This document shows, piece by piece, positions 1 to 7,442 of a stretch of DNA of 17,319 nt. The stretch's first letter is position 1, and each line of letters opens with the position of its first letter. The stretch comes from an uncultured Elusimicrobium sp. (GTDB lineage Bacteria; Elusimicrobiota; Elusimicrobia; Elusimicrobiales; Elusimicrobiaceae). The notes beneath the pieces are model-generated. The model made no database searches. It was not told the origin of the DNA and worked only from the letters and a program-made list of their open reading frames with translations. Position numbers and translations under genes: made by a program. The stretch lies in the NCBI GenBank assembly GCA_937891135.1, contig CALAFB010000055.1, forward strand, positions 1 to 17,319, given 5' to 3'.

Positions 1-96
1 TATACTCTTAAAATTCGGTGCTACTATCCGCAAACCCAAATCTTCCGTTAAATTCCCTCATACTATAATTATTAGTTCTCGTCGAGAAGTATAAAA

Positions 97-251
97 ACTA
101 CTAAAAAAATTTCCGAAAACTATGAATATACTGGGCACAGTTTGGACACTATAACTGCGTGATTTTTCCGGTTACTAGGATACGATTTTTTGCGCTTTTA
201 TTGTGTCATGTGCGCTTTTTGGGCACAGTAGTAAAAGAGAAATACCCCACT
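97..251 (-). repeat. Dispersed intergenic repeat, copy A
   Basis: This copy matches copy B (1057-1190) over about 100 bases with scattered mismatches and small gaps. Shared blocks include GGACACTATA, TTTTTCCGGTT, AGGATACGATTT and two GCGCTTTT blocks. Its right part also matches copy C (13979-14028). The octamer GGGCACAG occurs twice in it in the same orientation (133-140 and 221-228). Read on the minus strand it starts directly after the terminator of the flavin reductase gene, just as copy C follows the hydrolase terminator. A reading frame that is open in copy B is broken here by stops. I see no transposase, so its nature (MITE-like, REP-like or gene remnant) is open. Nothing else was recognised in bases 1-96. 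Confidence 0.7.
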
Positions 252-282
252 AAAAACCCGCCCCCTAACTAAGTAGAGGGCG
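251..282 (-). terminator. Rho-independent terminator after the flavin reductase gene
   Basis: On the minus strand a stem with arms at 259-267 and 274-282 (nine positions with one mismatch, loop of six) is followed by a short run of T (251-256 on the plus strand read as A). It lies about 25 bases past the stop codon at 308. Confidence 0.75.
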
Positions 283-307
283 AACGAAATACAAATATAA
301 CTTGTAT

Positions 308-871
308 TTATTTAACTAATTTTTTGCCACTATTCCATGCTTGGCCTACTTTCTCGCCAATTTTGTAATAACCGCCTTGGAACTGGTCAAACACAAACGC
401 ATTTAATTTGGTAGGGTCCACGGTGCCGTTGCTTGTGAGGACTTTCTCGTCCGCCAAAACATTGACAATTTTACCCACCACGCGAAATCCATCCGGCTGG
501 ATTTCTGCAACTTCGCATTCCAACGTAAGCGGAAATTCCTCTACAATGGGGGCATCTACCCGTGTACTTTTAACCGCATGCAAACCCGATTTCTCAAATT
601 TATCTTTGACAGTATTAGCAGAAACGATACCAAAATAGTCCGCTGCTTCCAAATGCTCCGTATCGGCAATACTAATTGTAAATGCCCTACGTGCTTTAAT
701 GTTGGCTACCGTTTTGTGGCTTTCTTCTAAGTTAAGAGCTACTTTGTCATGGTCACAAATGCCACCCCACGCCATGTTCATCACGTCTACCGAACCATCC
801 TCGTTATACGTGGCTATCAGCAGTACCGGCATAGGGAATAAAAATGGTTTTACACCCAATTCTTTTTTCAT
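308..871 (-). CDS. Flavin reductase-like (flavoredoxin-type) FMN-binding protein
   Basis: The 187-residue protein belongs by sequence to the flavin reductase-like domain family, split-barrel proteins that bind FMN and pass electrons from NAD(P)H or reduced partners. Visible family features are the N-terminal PMPVLLIATYNEDG stretch (about 13-26), the MNMAWGG block (31-37) that typically lines the flavin site, and the FGIVSAN/DKFEKSG segment in the middle. The length is normal for flavoredoxin. I chose the ATG at 871 because GGAGGAA precedes it at good spacing; an ATG seven codons upstream has no such site. The gene stands alone between a possible extended -10 element and a terminator. It has no export signal, so it should be cytoplasmic. 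The physiological substrate cannot be read from the sequence. Confidence 0.85.
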   Translation of the reverse strand: MKKELGVKPFLFPMPVLLIATYNEDGSVDVMNMAWGGICDHDKVALNLEESHKTVANIKARRAFTISIADTEHLEAADYFGIVSANTVKDKFEKSGLHAVKSTRVDAPIVEEFPLTLECEVAEIQPDGFRVVGKIVNVLADEKVLTSNGTVDPTKLNAFVFDQFQGGYYKIGEKVGQAWNSGKKLVK

Positions 872-890
872 ATTTCCTCCATATAAAATC

Positions 891-899
891 ATTGTAGCA
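891..899 (-). promoter_or_regulatory. Candidate extended -10 promoter of the flavin reductase gene
   Basis: The minus strand reads TGCTACAAT, an extended -10 element with one mismatch to TATAAT. Transcription would start about 13 bases before the ATG. No convincing -35 box is present. The same arrangement recurs before three other genes in the window, which raises confidence a little. Confidence 0.4.
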
Positions 900-932
900 A
901 TTATGTGGCAAATGCGCCTTGATTATGCCAAC

Positions 933-956
933 CTACATACTTGTAGACACTATAAT
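933..956 (-). repeat. Short fragment of the dispersed repeat
   Basis: The bases CTACATACTTGTAGACACTA followed by TAAT match the corresponding part of copy B at 1081-1101 (CTACATACTTTTGGACACTA) and more loosely copy A near 126-152. It appears to be a truncated copy about 150 bases away from B. Confidence 0.5.
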
Positions 957-1012
957 TTAAGCAACATAAGCAACATCATGTATCATAAGCTATACAAACG
1001 CTCGGCAGAAAA

Positions 1013-1035
1013 ATGGCAGAAAGTAATTCTGCCAT
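1013..1035. repeat. Perfect 9-bp inverted repeat with further copies of its arm
   Basis: ATGGCAGAA (1013-1021) and TTCTGCCAT (1027-1035) form a perfect stem with a five-base loop. The same arm occurs again as CGGCAGAAA at 1003-1011 and as TTCTGCCAT at 1071-1079, so alternative pairings over about 75 bases are possible. There is no T-run on either side, so it does not look like a terminator. Confidence 0.65.
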
Positions 1036-1056
1036 ATCTTGGCAACATAACTTTTT

Positions 1057-1190
1057 TCTACTAAAATTTCTTCTGCCATTCTACATACTTTTGGACACTA
1101 TATCCGCGTAGTTTTTCCGGTTGCAGGATACGATTTCTTGCGCTTTTATTATGCATTGTGCGCTTTTCGGTCACAGTAAATAAGAAAAAT
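1057..1190 (-). repeat. Dispersed intergenic repeat, copy B
   Basis: This is the fullest counterpart of copy A, and its right part (about 1150-1180) matches copy C as well. On the minus strand it contains an uninterrupted 37-codon frame (1061-1174, starting GTG) with plausible amino-acid composition, but it has no Shine-Dalgarno site. In copy A the same frame has stops, and in the fragment at 933-956 only a short piece (YSVxKYVxW) is kept. I therefore annotate it as a repeat and not as a gene. Confidence 0.7.
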
Positions 1191-1343
1191 CAAACGAGTG
1201 AATAATAGAAGAATCCTTAAAATTTAATTATTTTTTAGTAGTTTTCCTATAAGAATAACAGCTTTTGAACACAGTTTCTCCGTTGTGACTCAGACGACGT
1301 TTGGCGCATACTTTGGCAAGAGCCATTTTTCGGAAAGGAAATG

Positions 1344-2459
1344 CTAATTTAATTTGGCTTTGAAATTTTTATAAGCCATTGCGGCCAAAACAAGTGCCAT
1401 ACCTAGCAAAATACTGAAATATTGCCAGAAAAACAAATAATCGCCGCCTTTTAAGATGATGTTGCGGAAATTGGTGCAGGCATACATGAGCGGGTTTAAA
1501 TAGCATAGCCACCGGAACCCTTCCGGGATGTTGGCTACCGGGAAAAACACGCCGGAGAGCAAAATAGCCGGCAGTAGTATCAATACACCGCCCATCATGG
1601 CTTGTTGTTGGGTGTTAGCAATGGTACTAATGAGGGTAGCCACGGATAGTGCACAAGCGGCCAACGCTATACCGTTAAGGAAAAATTGCCAAACCGTTCC
1701 TCTGTATACAATACCAAATCCTAACACGCCGATACATAGCATTAGCGTTACCACTCCAATACCGATAAAGAAGTACGGTAACACTTTGCCAAGCAAAATA
1801 TCTGCCGTAGAAGCCGGAGAGGATATCAGTTTTTCCATGGTTCCCATTTCTTTTTCTTTGGTAATGGCCATGCTCCCTACAATCATCAAAATAATAAAAC
1901 TGGTCATGACGAGCAGGGCAGGCACCATAAAAGCCGCCGTACTCATTTGCGGGTTAAACAAAATACGTGTATCTAATACAAGCCGCGACTGCTCGCCCAA
2001 CTGGTACCCGTGGCTGGCCGCTACGCGCGCTAAAATTTGGCTGACATAAGCATTTACTTGCTGGGCACGCTGGGCATTTGTAGCATTGATAAGTAATTGA
2101 ATAGGTTCATTTTGCCGCTCTAAGGCATATTCAAACCCTTCTGCAGGGGCCACCAATACCGCTTCTGCCTTGTAAGTCGTAAGTAGTGTGGCAGGGTCAG
2201 CCACATTAGTTCCGTCTACATGACGCACTTGCTTAAACCAACGGGACGCAACTGCCCGCGTTTGCACTTCCCGTGCAATAGCAGAGGGTTTGCTGACAAT
2301 TACCATTTCTATATTTTTTACTTCACTGGTTAGCGCAAGCCCAAACATGGTCAATTGGACTATCGGAACAAAAAAGATAGCCACAATCATCTTAGGATCA
2401 CGAAAGATTTGCACAAATTCTTTGCGAATTAGCCCTCTTACAATGCGTTTGTGTATCAT
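1344..2459 (-). CDS. ABC-2 type exporter permease, YbhR-like
   Basis: The 371-residue protein is the last gene of the efflux operon. It has one N-terminal membrane segment (about 24-44), a large extracytoplasmic domain (about 45-170), then a block of hydrophobic segments to the C-terminus, the standard ABC2_membrane_3 layout. The coupling segment with KEKEMGTMEKLISSP is typical of this family and contacts the ATPases. It should pair with the preceding permease of identical length to form a heterodimeric inner-membrane channel. Its start overlaps the upstream stop by four bases, which implies translational coupling. E. coli YbhR, which acts with YbhF and YbhS in drug and cation efflux, is the closest well-known relative I can name. 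The substrate is not visible from the sequence. Confidence 0.9.
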   Translation of the reverse strand: MIHKRIVRGLIRKEFVQIFRDPKMIVAIFFVPIVQLTMFGLALTSEVKNIEMVIVSKPSAIAREVQTRAVASRWFKQVRHVDGTNVADPATLLTTYKAEAVLVAPAEGFEYALERQNEPIQLLINATNAQRAQQVNAYVSQILARVAASHGYQLGEQSRLVLDTRILFNPQMSTAAFMVPALLVMTSFIILMIVGSMAITKEKEMGTMEKLISSPASTADILLGKVLPYFFIGIGVVTLMLCIGVLGFGIVYRGTVWQFFLNGIALAACALSVATLISTIANTQQQAMMGGVLILLPAILLSGVFFPVANIPEGFRWLCYLNPLMYACTNFRNIILKGGDYLFFWQYFSILLGMALVLAAMAYKNFKAKLN

Positions 2460-3571
2460 GGCTCCACATCCGTTTTAAAGTTTCGTACGGCTAGCGCAAT
2501 CATTCCCGTCATAAACAAAAATAACGCAATAAAAGGAACAATGAGTCCGCTTATTCCCGCTCCGCTTAAAAATAACGCACGGCTGATTTGTAAAAACCAC
2601 CGTTGCGGAAATAACACGGTTACATATTGAAAGAAGGCGGGCATATTCTCAATAGGGAAAATAAATCCCGAAAACATAAAAGAAGGAAGCAACCCTATTG
2701 CGAACCCAAACTGAATAGCAGATTGTTGTTGGCGCGTCATTACCGATATAAGCAGCCCCAGGGCCAGTGCTCCCATAATATAAAACAAACATGCTGTTAA
2801 ATAGAGTACAAAACTGCCGTGAAACGGGATGCGAAATACCAGTAATGCCAGCGCAAATACAAGCAGTACATCAAAGAAAGTGAGTACAAAATAAGGCAGC
2901 AACTTGCCGACTACAATTTCCAACGGACGTAACGGTGTAGAAAGTAGCAGTTCCATGGAGCCGTTTTCCCATTCCCGCGCTACTGTCAGGGCAGTTAAAA
3001 TAATGGCCAGAAATCCAATAATAACGGTACTTAGTGCCGGGACAATAAACCAACGGCTATTAAGTTCCGGATTAAACAAATAACGCGTGCGGATTGCGGC
3101 AGAAGGCGGTTCGTGCGAAGATAACATGGATTGTTGGGTGGCTTGCACAATTCCTTGCATATAGGTAGTGGCTAAGGCAGCCATCGTATTATCTGTACCG
3201 TCTATCAAAAGTTGTGCGTGGGCTACCTCTCCATTTGTAAAGGCAGTATGAAATCCGGGGGGGATAATCAGTAATCCGCGCATACGGTTTTGTTGGAGTT
3301 GTAATTCTGCCTCTGACGGAGTATGCGCGGCAATAATGTCAAAATACCCGGCCGCACTAGCTTGTGTTAAGAGCTCTCTTGACGTATGGCTTTGGTCGTT
3401 ATCGCGCACAGTAAGCGGGATATGATGATAATCCAGATTAATCACAAACCCGAAAAATACCACAAACACCATAGGGAGCACCAACGCTACCGATAACGTA
3501 AAAATATCACGTTTAATGTGCTTTGCCTCTTTGCTGGCAATGGCCATAATGTGTTTGACTAAGATGTTCAT
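2456..3571 (-). CDS. ABC-2 type exporter permease, YbhS-like
   Basis: The 371-residue inner-membrane protein has an N-terminal segment (about 25-45, LSVALVLPMVFVVFFGFVIN), an extracytoplasmic domain and a C-terminal set of about five membrane segments. The segment REWENGSMELLLSTPLRP is the conserved coupling motif of ABC2_membrane_3 permeases. It is the partner of the downstream permease, with which it shares length and layout but only modest similarity, as expected of a YbhS/YbhR pair. It overlaps both neighbours by four bases. No broken motif was noticed. The transported compound is unknown; multidrug or lipophilic substrates are the usual guess for this family. Confidence 0.9.
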   Translation of the reverse strand: MNILVKHIMAIASKEAKHIKRDIFTLSVALVLPMVFVVFFGFVINLDYHHIPLTVRDNDQSHTSRELLTQASAAGYFDIIAAHTPSEAELQLQQNRMRGLLIIPPGFHTAFTNGEVAHAQLLIDGTDNTMAALATTYMQGIVQATQQSMLSSHEPPSAAIRTRYLFNPELNSRWFIVPALSTVIIGFLAIILTALTVAREWENGSMELLLSTPLRPLEIVVGKLLPYFVLTFFDVLLVFALALLVFRIPFHGSFVLYLTACLFYIMGALALGLLISVMTRQQQSAIQFGFAIGLLPSFMFSGFIFPIENMPAFFQYVTVLFPQRWFLQISRALFLSGAGISGLIVPFIALFLFMTGMIALAVRNFKTDVEP

Positions 3572-4485
3572 TTCGCCCCCGATATGGCCTTTAAAAACAC
3601 GTCATCAAGCGTAGGTTCCACCGTGCGTGTGGTAAAATCAGCACGATGCTTTTGGCAATATTTTTCAAATGCCGTATTATCCGTAACGTTTACACGTAAT
3701 TTGCTGCCAAAAACGGATACTTCCCCCAAAGATAAACCACGCATTTCTTGAGAGATAATTTGCTGATTACCTTGCGTAAAAGTAAGTTCCACGGGTTTTT
3801 GCGGAAAATAAGTTTTCTTTAAGTTATCGGGGGTATCTGTCGCCAAAATATGCCCGCGTTCCATGAGCACAATGCGGTGGCAGTACTCGGCCTCGTCCAT
3901 ATAATGCGTGGTTACAAATATCGTTTTACCTTGCGAAGATAAACGACGAATAAGTTCCCAAAAGGCCTGACGCGTTTGGGGAGAAGTCCCAGCAGTCGGT
4001 TCGTCTAAGAAGATAAGTTCCGGATCATGTAAAATAGAGGCTGCCAACGCAATCATCTGTTTAGTTCCGCCCGAAAGTTGCCTTACAGGCCCTTTCGGAA
4101 CATTTGTAAGCCCGATAAATGAGAATAATTCATCTCGGCGTTGGTTAATTTGAGCCCGAGACAATTCATACAAACTGCCTGCAATATCCATATTTTCTTG
4201 TACCGTCAAATCCGGATATAGCGTGAATTTTTGAGACATGTACCCAATATGCGGCTTAAGTACCGCGGTAGAAGCCGCCACATCGGTTCCGTTTACAAAC
4301 ACTTGCCCGGATGTCGGATTTAAAATACCGCACAAGGTGCGTATGGTGGTTGTTTTTCCGGCGCCGTTAGCCCCTAAAAAGCCAAAAATTTCTCCGCGGC
4401 GAACCTCAAAGGAAATATCGTTTACTGCTTTAAAATTTCCAAACGCAATGACCAGATTTTTTACTTGTATAATCGTATCATTCAT
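3568..4485 (-). CDS. ABC exporter ATPase, YbhF C-terminal-half-like
   Basis: The 305-residue cytoplasmic ATPase carries all the canonical nucleotide-binding motifs: Walker A GANGAGKT (38-45), signature LSGGT (137-141), Walker B LIFLDEPT (157-164) and the switch histidine in TTHYMDEAE (H194). A C-terminal extension of about 80 residues follows, as in DrrA-type exporters. Its start overlaps the end of the first ATPase gene by eight bases. In E. coli YbhF the two ATPase halves are fused in one chain; here they are separate genes. This half has the complete catalytic set, so it probably performs most of the ATP hydrolysis in an asymmetric heterodimer. Confidence 0.92.
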   Translation of the reverse strand: MNDTIIQVKNLVIAFGNFKAVNDISFEVRRGEIFGFLGANGAGKTTTIRTLCGILNPTSGQVFVNGTDVAASTAVLKPHIGYMSQKFTLYPDLTVQENMDIAGSLYELSRAQINQRRDELFSFIGLTNVPKGPVRQLSGGTKQMIALAASILHDPELIFLDEPTAGTSPQTRQAFWELIRRLSSQGKTIFVTTHYMDEAEYCHRIVLMERGHILATDTPDNLKKTYFPQKPVELTFTQGNQQIISQEMRGLSLGEVSVFGSKLRVNVTDNTAFEKYCQKHRADFTTRTVEPTLDDVFLKAISGAK

Positions 4486-5194
4486 GTTTCAAAAACAGTT
4501 CTGCAAAATTCGTAACGTGTAAATTTTCCATAACGCTTTGCGGCTGGCCGCTGGCAAGTAATTTACCGTCTTGCAGCACATGTACCTTGGCGCAACGTTC
4601 GGCTTCGTCCATATAAGACGTGCTTAAAATAACGGTCATTTCCGGGCCTGCAACGTTATAGACAATGTCCCATAACTCTTGGCGCGAAACAGGATCTACC
4701 CCAATGGTAGGCTCGTCAAGTAACAAGAGCGCAGGGCGGTTTAACAGCACGCTCATAAGGCCTAATTTCTTATACATGCCGCCGGATAATTTCCCGGCTG
4801 GACGGTCTTTAAAAGGGGCCATGCCGGTAGCGGCTAATAATTCTTCTGCCCGTTTATGAAAATCAGACTCGTCTAAATCGTATAAGTCCCGGAAAAACTC
4901 TAAATGCTCCCACACGCTTAAATCAGGGTATAGGCTGGGTTCTTGCGGAAAATATCCGGTTCGGCTTATGGCTTCTTGCGCCGGGCATGCCTTGTCACGA
5001 TAGGTAAAACTGAAGGTCCCTTTGTCGGGTTTTAACAGCCCTTTAATTAAGCGTAGCAGCGTGGTTTTGCCGGCTCCGTTCGGGCCTACCACGCCATGCA
5101 CGATACCGGCTTCAAAAACGGTACTCACATCCGTCAAAGCCACAGTTGTATTGAGCATTTTGGATATATGTTCTGCCCGAACTTTAATAGACAT
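4478..5194 (-). CDS. ABC exporter ATPase, YbhF N-terminal-half-like, with altered switch loop
   Basis: The 238-residue protein has Walker A GPNGAGKT (37-44), signature LSGGM (136-140) and Walker B LLLLDEP (156-162). In the switch loop, where the partner ATPase has TTHYMDEAE, this protein reads STSYMDEAE, so the conserved histidine is replaced by Ser193. From memory the first ATPase half of YbhF- and RbbA-type fusion proteins also lacks this histidine, so the change is probably inherited and not damage. The site would be degenerate and the ATPase pair functionally asymmetric. Its start ATG shares one base with the upstream adaptor's stop codon (TAATG). Confidence 0.92.
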   Translation of the reverse strand: MSIKVRAEHISKMLNTTVALTDVSTVFEAGIVHGVVGPNGAGKTTLLRLIKGLLKPDKGTFSFTYRDKACPAQEAISRTGYFPQEPSLYPDLSVWEHLEFFRDLYDLDESDFHKRAEELLAATGMAPFKDRPAGKLSGGMYKKLGLMSVLLNRPALLLLDEPTIGVDPVSRQELWDIVYNVAGPEMTVILSTSYMDEAERCAKVHVLQDGKLLASGQPQSVMENLHVTNFAELFLKHE

Positions 5195-5919
5195 TATTTT
5201 ACAAACTCCGTTTCCAACGTCATCCCGGGTTTTAGGGTTAAATTTTCATCATTCTCAAAACGAGTTTTCACCCCATATACAAGCCGGGTGCGTTCTTCCC
5301 GCGTTTGTACGTTTTTTGGAGTAAATTCGGACTGGTCGTTAATCGCCAAAATGTGGCCCTTAAACGTTTTATCTGCTTCCGGCAAATAGCCGCTTACCTC
5401 TTGCCCGACAGACAAATTGGCCAGTTCATCATGCGGTACGTACACCCACACGTCCAGTTCTTTCAAATTGGCTACGGTAAGCATTTTTTTACCCGCACTA
5501 ATAAATTCATTGGGTTCATAGTATTTATAAAGCACTTGCCCGTTAAGAGGGCTGGTAAGCGTGCACCAACTTTGTTGAAGTGCGGCTTCGTCATACTGAT
5601 GTTTTTTTAGGTCATAATTCTCTTGCGAACCGGCCGTCGTTTTCAAAAGTTGTGCGGCCCGGTTAAATTCTGTTTGCGTAATTTCTTTTTTAAGGTTTGC
5701 CGCATCACACGTCAAACGTGCCACTACTTGCCCTTGCGTTACCGGGGAGCCTTCTTCCACTAAAATCTCTTGAATCGTATCGCTCAAGCGGGCAGAAATA
5801 TCTACGGAGATAGCTTCTATAACTCCGCTGTAATGAAAGGGAGCACGGCGGAAAAAGGTCAACGCCACAATTACTAAAATTAAAAGTACCACTACGGCTA
5901 TGATAATTCTTTTTTTCAT
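5194..5919 (-). CDS. HlyD-family periplasmic adaptor (membrane fusion protein), YbhG-like
   Basis: The 241-residue protein has an N-terminal membrane anchor (about 4-22), then a biotinyl-lipoyl-like half (about 30-72, with the VEEGSPVTQGQVVARL pattern), a very short coiled-coil hairpin (about 72-120), the second lipoyl half with SPLNGQVLYKYYEPNEFI, and a beta-barrel domain with a C-terminal GMTLETEF motif typical of adaptors. It would bridge the ABC permeases and the outer-membrane channel encoded just upstream. It is shorter than YbhG (about 330 residues), mainly through the hairpin, which limits how far it can reach towards TolC. It overlaps the TolC-like gene by four bases and the ATPase gene by one. 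Confidence 0.9.
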   Translation of the reverse strand: MKKRIIIAVVVLLILVIVALTFFRRAPFHYSGVIEAISVDISARLSDTIQEILVEEGSPVTQGQVVARLTCDAANLKKEITQTEFNRAAQLLKTTAGSQENYDLKKHQYDEAALQQSWCTLTSPLNGQVLYKYYEPNEFISAGKKMLTVANLKELDVWVYVPHDELANLSVGQEVSGYLPEADKTFKGHILAINDQSEFTPKNVQTREERTRLVYGVKTRFENDENLTLKPGMTLETEFVK

Positions 5920-7259
5920 AAGGTCTCCTTGCTTAAACTATTTAAAATGGCTAATTGATTGAGTTGCTCTACTTGCACATCTGCCAAAGAAAGTTGGCTT
6001 TCCAGCAAATCTAAATTGGCTCTGTCTACTTCAAAAAAAGTAACCGCCCCGGCTTTATAGGCCTGATACGTAAGGCGTGCCGTTTCACTGGTTTGTTTAA
6101 TAGTATCTTTGAGTAAATTTTCTTGCACTTGCAAACCATACAAGCGATCCTTGGCCGATAAAAATAAGGCCGTCAATGTTTCTTGCGTATCTTGTTTTTC
6201 ATAGGTTTTAGCGCGGGCAAGTTCCTTTTGTGCCTTGGCTTGCTGACGGTCTTTGCCGCCTTCAAATAATGGGACAGAAACAGCCGCTCCCGCACGCCCT
6301 AAAAATACATGTTCGCGGATAGCACCGTTGGGATATTCAAAGTAAGCACCGCCTTGAAGTGCCACGCGCGGATAGAGCGAAGATTTATAACTGTCGGCCA
6401 AATAATCGTAATACTGGGCCATTTCATCCAAAGCGGCCAATTTAGGGGAGTTTTCATCAAATTCGCTCTGCCCGTATGGGCGGAACAATTGGAGCGTATT
6501 TTCTAACGGGTCCGTATCTAATACAGCGGAGGTTTTATTTTCTTCTTTGGCGTTAGCAAGGCGTTTATCTGTTGGGTATGAGGGGTCAATGTTGTAATCT
6601 GTTCCGGTCAACTTAAACAGCGTACGTAATTGCCCTGCCAATGCACTGCGTGCCACGCTCATAGCCGTTTGCGTTTTTAATACTTGTTTGCGGGCGATAG
6701 AAACATCTAAATTACTTTTAGAACCGGCTTTGTAAGCGGACTCCACATCGGCAAGTTGCTTTTGCACAACTTCCAATTGTCCGTTAAGCAGCACCAATTG
6801 TTGTAAAAGTTGTTGCACCGCAAAATACGATTGGCGCACTTGCAATAAAATTTGTTTCCGGGCGAATTCATAGGACTGTTCTTGCGCGCTAGCCGCTTTA
6901 GAAGCACTTTTTTTAAGAGAACTGCGTGCCCCATTATCAAATAGCACCCAACTGGCAGTCGGCCCGACAGAATACCCCCAAGTATCGCCAAATTTTAGCT
7001 CTTGCCCACCGAACTTGAGTGTGGGGACTTCCGACATCCAAACTCCCTTTGCATCTAATGACAAAGACGGATAAAGGGACGACGACACGCTTTTTTCCTG
7101 TGCTTGCGAAGAACGGACTTGTGCTTCTAAACCTTGCAGTTGGGCGGAAGATTTAAGCGCATCCCGCTCGCAATCAGCCAAGGATAAAGAAGAAACCTCC
7201 AACCCATAAAGTACGGTTGTTGTAGTGAATAGTATTAGTAACCCGAATAGCTTTTTCAT
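5916..7259 (-). CDS. TolC-family outer-membrane efflux channel
   Basis: The 447-residue protein opens with a Sec signal peptide (basic MKK, hydrophobic 4-19) and has the two tandem outer-membrane-efflux repeats expected of the family. The first covers about 27-230 (LSLADCERDAL, then long alanine- and glutamine-rich helices and the SKSNLDVSIARKQ motif). The second covers about 265-440 (SPKLAALDEMA, then LYPRVALQGGAY, and YKAGAVTFFEVDRANLDLL at the end). The length is normal for TolC homologues. It is the first gene of the exporter operon, preceded by AGGGAG and a candidate extended -10 element. Encoding the channel together with the adaptor, ATPases and permeases makes the operon a self-contained tripartite efflux system and shows that the host has an outer membrane. 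Confidence 0.92.
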   Translation of the reverse strand: MKKLFGLLILFTTTTVLYGLEVSSLSLADCERDALKSSAQLQGLEAQVRSSQAQEKSVSSSLYPSLSLDAKGVWMSEVPTLKFGGQELKFGDTWGYSVGPTASWVLFDNGARSSLKKSASKAASAQEQSYEFARKQILLQVRQSYFAVQQLLQQLVLLNGQLEVVQKQLADVESAYKAGSKSNLDVSIARKQVLKTQTAMSVARSALAGQLRTLFKLTGTDYNIDPSYPTDKRLANAKEENKTSAVLDTDPLENTLQLFRPYGQSEFDENSPKLAALDEMAQYYDYLADSYKSSLYPRVALQGGAYFEYPNGAIREHVFLGRAGAAVSVPLFEGGKDRQQAKAQKELARAKTYEKQDTQETLTALFLSAKDRLYGLQVQENLLKDTIKQTSETARLTYQAYKAGAVTFFEVDRANLDLLESQLSLADVQVEQLNQLAILNSLSKETL

Positions 7260-7276
7260 ATTTTCTCCCTATTGTT

Positions 7277-7285
7277 ATTTTATCA
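7277..7285 (-). promoter_or_regulatory. Candidate extended -10 promoter of the efflux operon
   Basis: The minus strand reads TGATAAAAT. Transcription would begin about 11 bases before the tolC-like ATG, leaving only enough leader for the Shine-Dalgarno site. No good -35 box lies at 16-18 bases. A TTGACG further upstream is too far away. Confidence 0.4.
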
Positions 7286-7399
7286 CATTAAGAGAGAACA
7301 CACTTCGAAGATTAACCTGTTTTGAACCCCAACTCCCCCGCTGGCGGGCGAATTTTTGTCGTCAAATTGTCCCGGATTTTGGGAATTTGATGAGCCAAT

Positions 7400-7427
7400 A
7401 AAAAGCCCCGCACTTGCGGGGCTTTTT
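7400..7427 (-). terminator. Strong hairpin terminator after the thioesterase gene
   Basis: A seven-base-pair GC stem (GCCCCGC, loop ACTT, GCGGGGC) is flanked by five A on one side and five T on the other, so it could work in both directions. It lies 15 bases past the stop of the thioesterase gene (minus strand). All surrounding genes are on the minus strand, so that is its likely direction of use. Confidence 0.9.
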
Positions 7428-7442
7428 GATGTCTATTTATAA

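Larger units (their letters stand above)
872..1343. other. Gene-free intergenic stretch holding degenerate repeats
   Basis: No convincing gene was found in these 472 bases. They hold the candidate promoter of the flavin reductase gene, a short repeat fragment (933-956), a palindrome cluster (1003-1079) and repeat copy B (1057-1190). The part from 1191 to 1343 is AT-rich and contains only a 32-codon minus-strand frame without a Shine-Dalgarno site (1228-1326) and a possible decayed repeat piece near 1233-1275. I see no clear hairpin terminator for the ABC operon that ends at 1344. Confidence 0.7.

Noticed and set aside
72..92. Short palindrome around TTCTCGTCGAGAA as an operator or terminator
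   Set aside because: The stem is only five base pairs with a three-base loop, has no T-run, and is not placed near a gene start.
978..1064. A 28-codon plus-strand frame starting MYHKLYKRSAEKWQK
   Set aside because: It lacks a ribosome site, lies on the strand opposite to all genes, and overlaps the palindrome cluster, which produces open frames on both strands.
1061..1174. A 37-codon GTG-started minus-strand frame in repeat copy B
   Set aside because: It has no ribosome site, and the same frame is interrupted in copy A, so it is reported as part of the repeat and not as a gene.
7331..7355. CCCGCTGGCGGG followed by ATTTTT as a plus-strand terminator
   Set aside because: The stem has only four base pairs and no plus-strand gene lies upstream.
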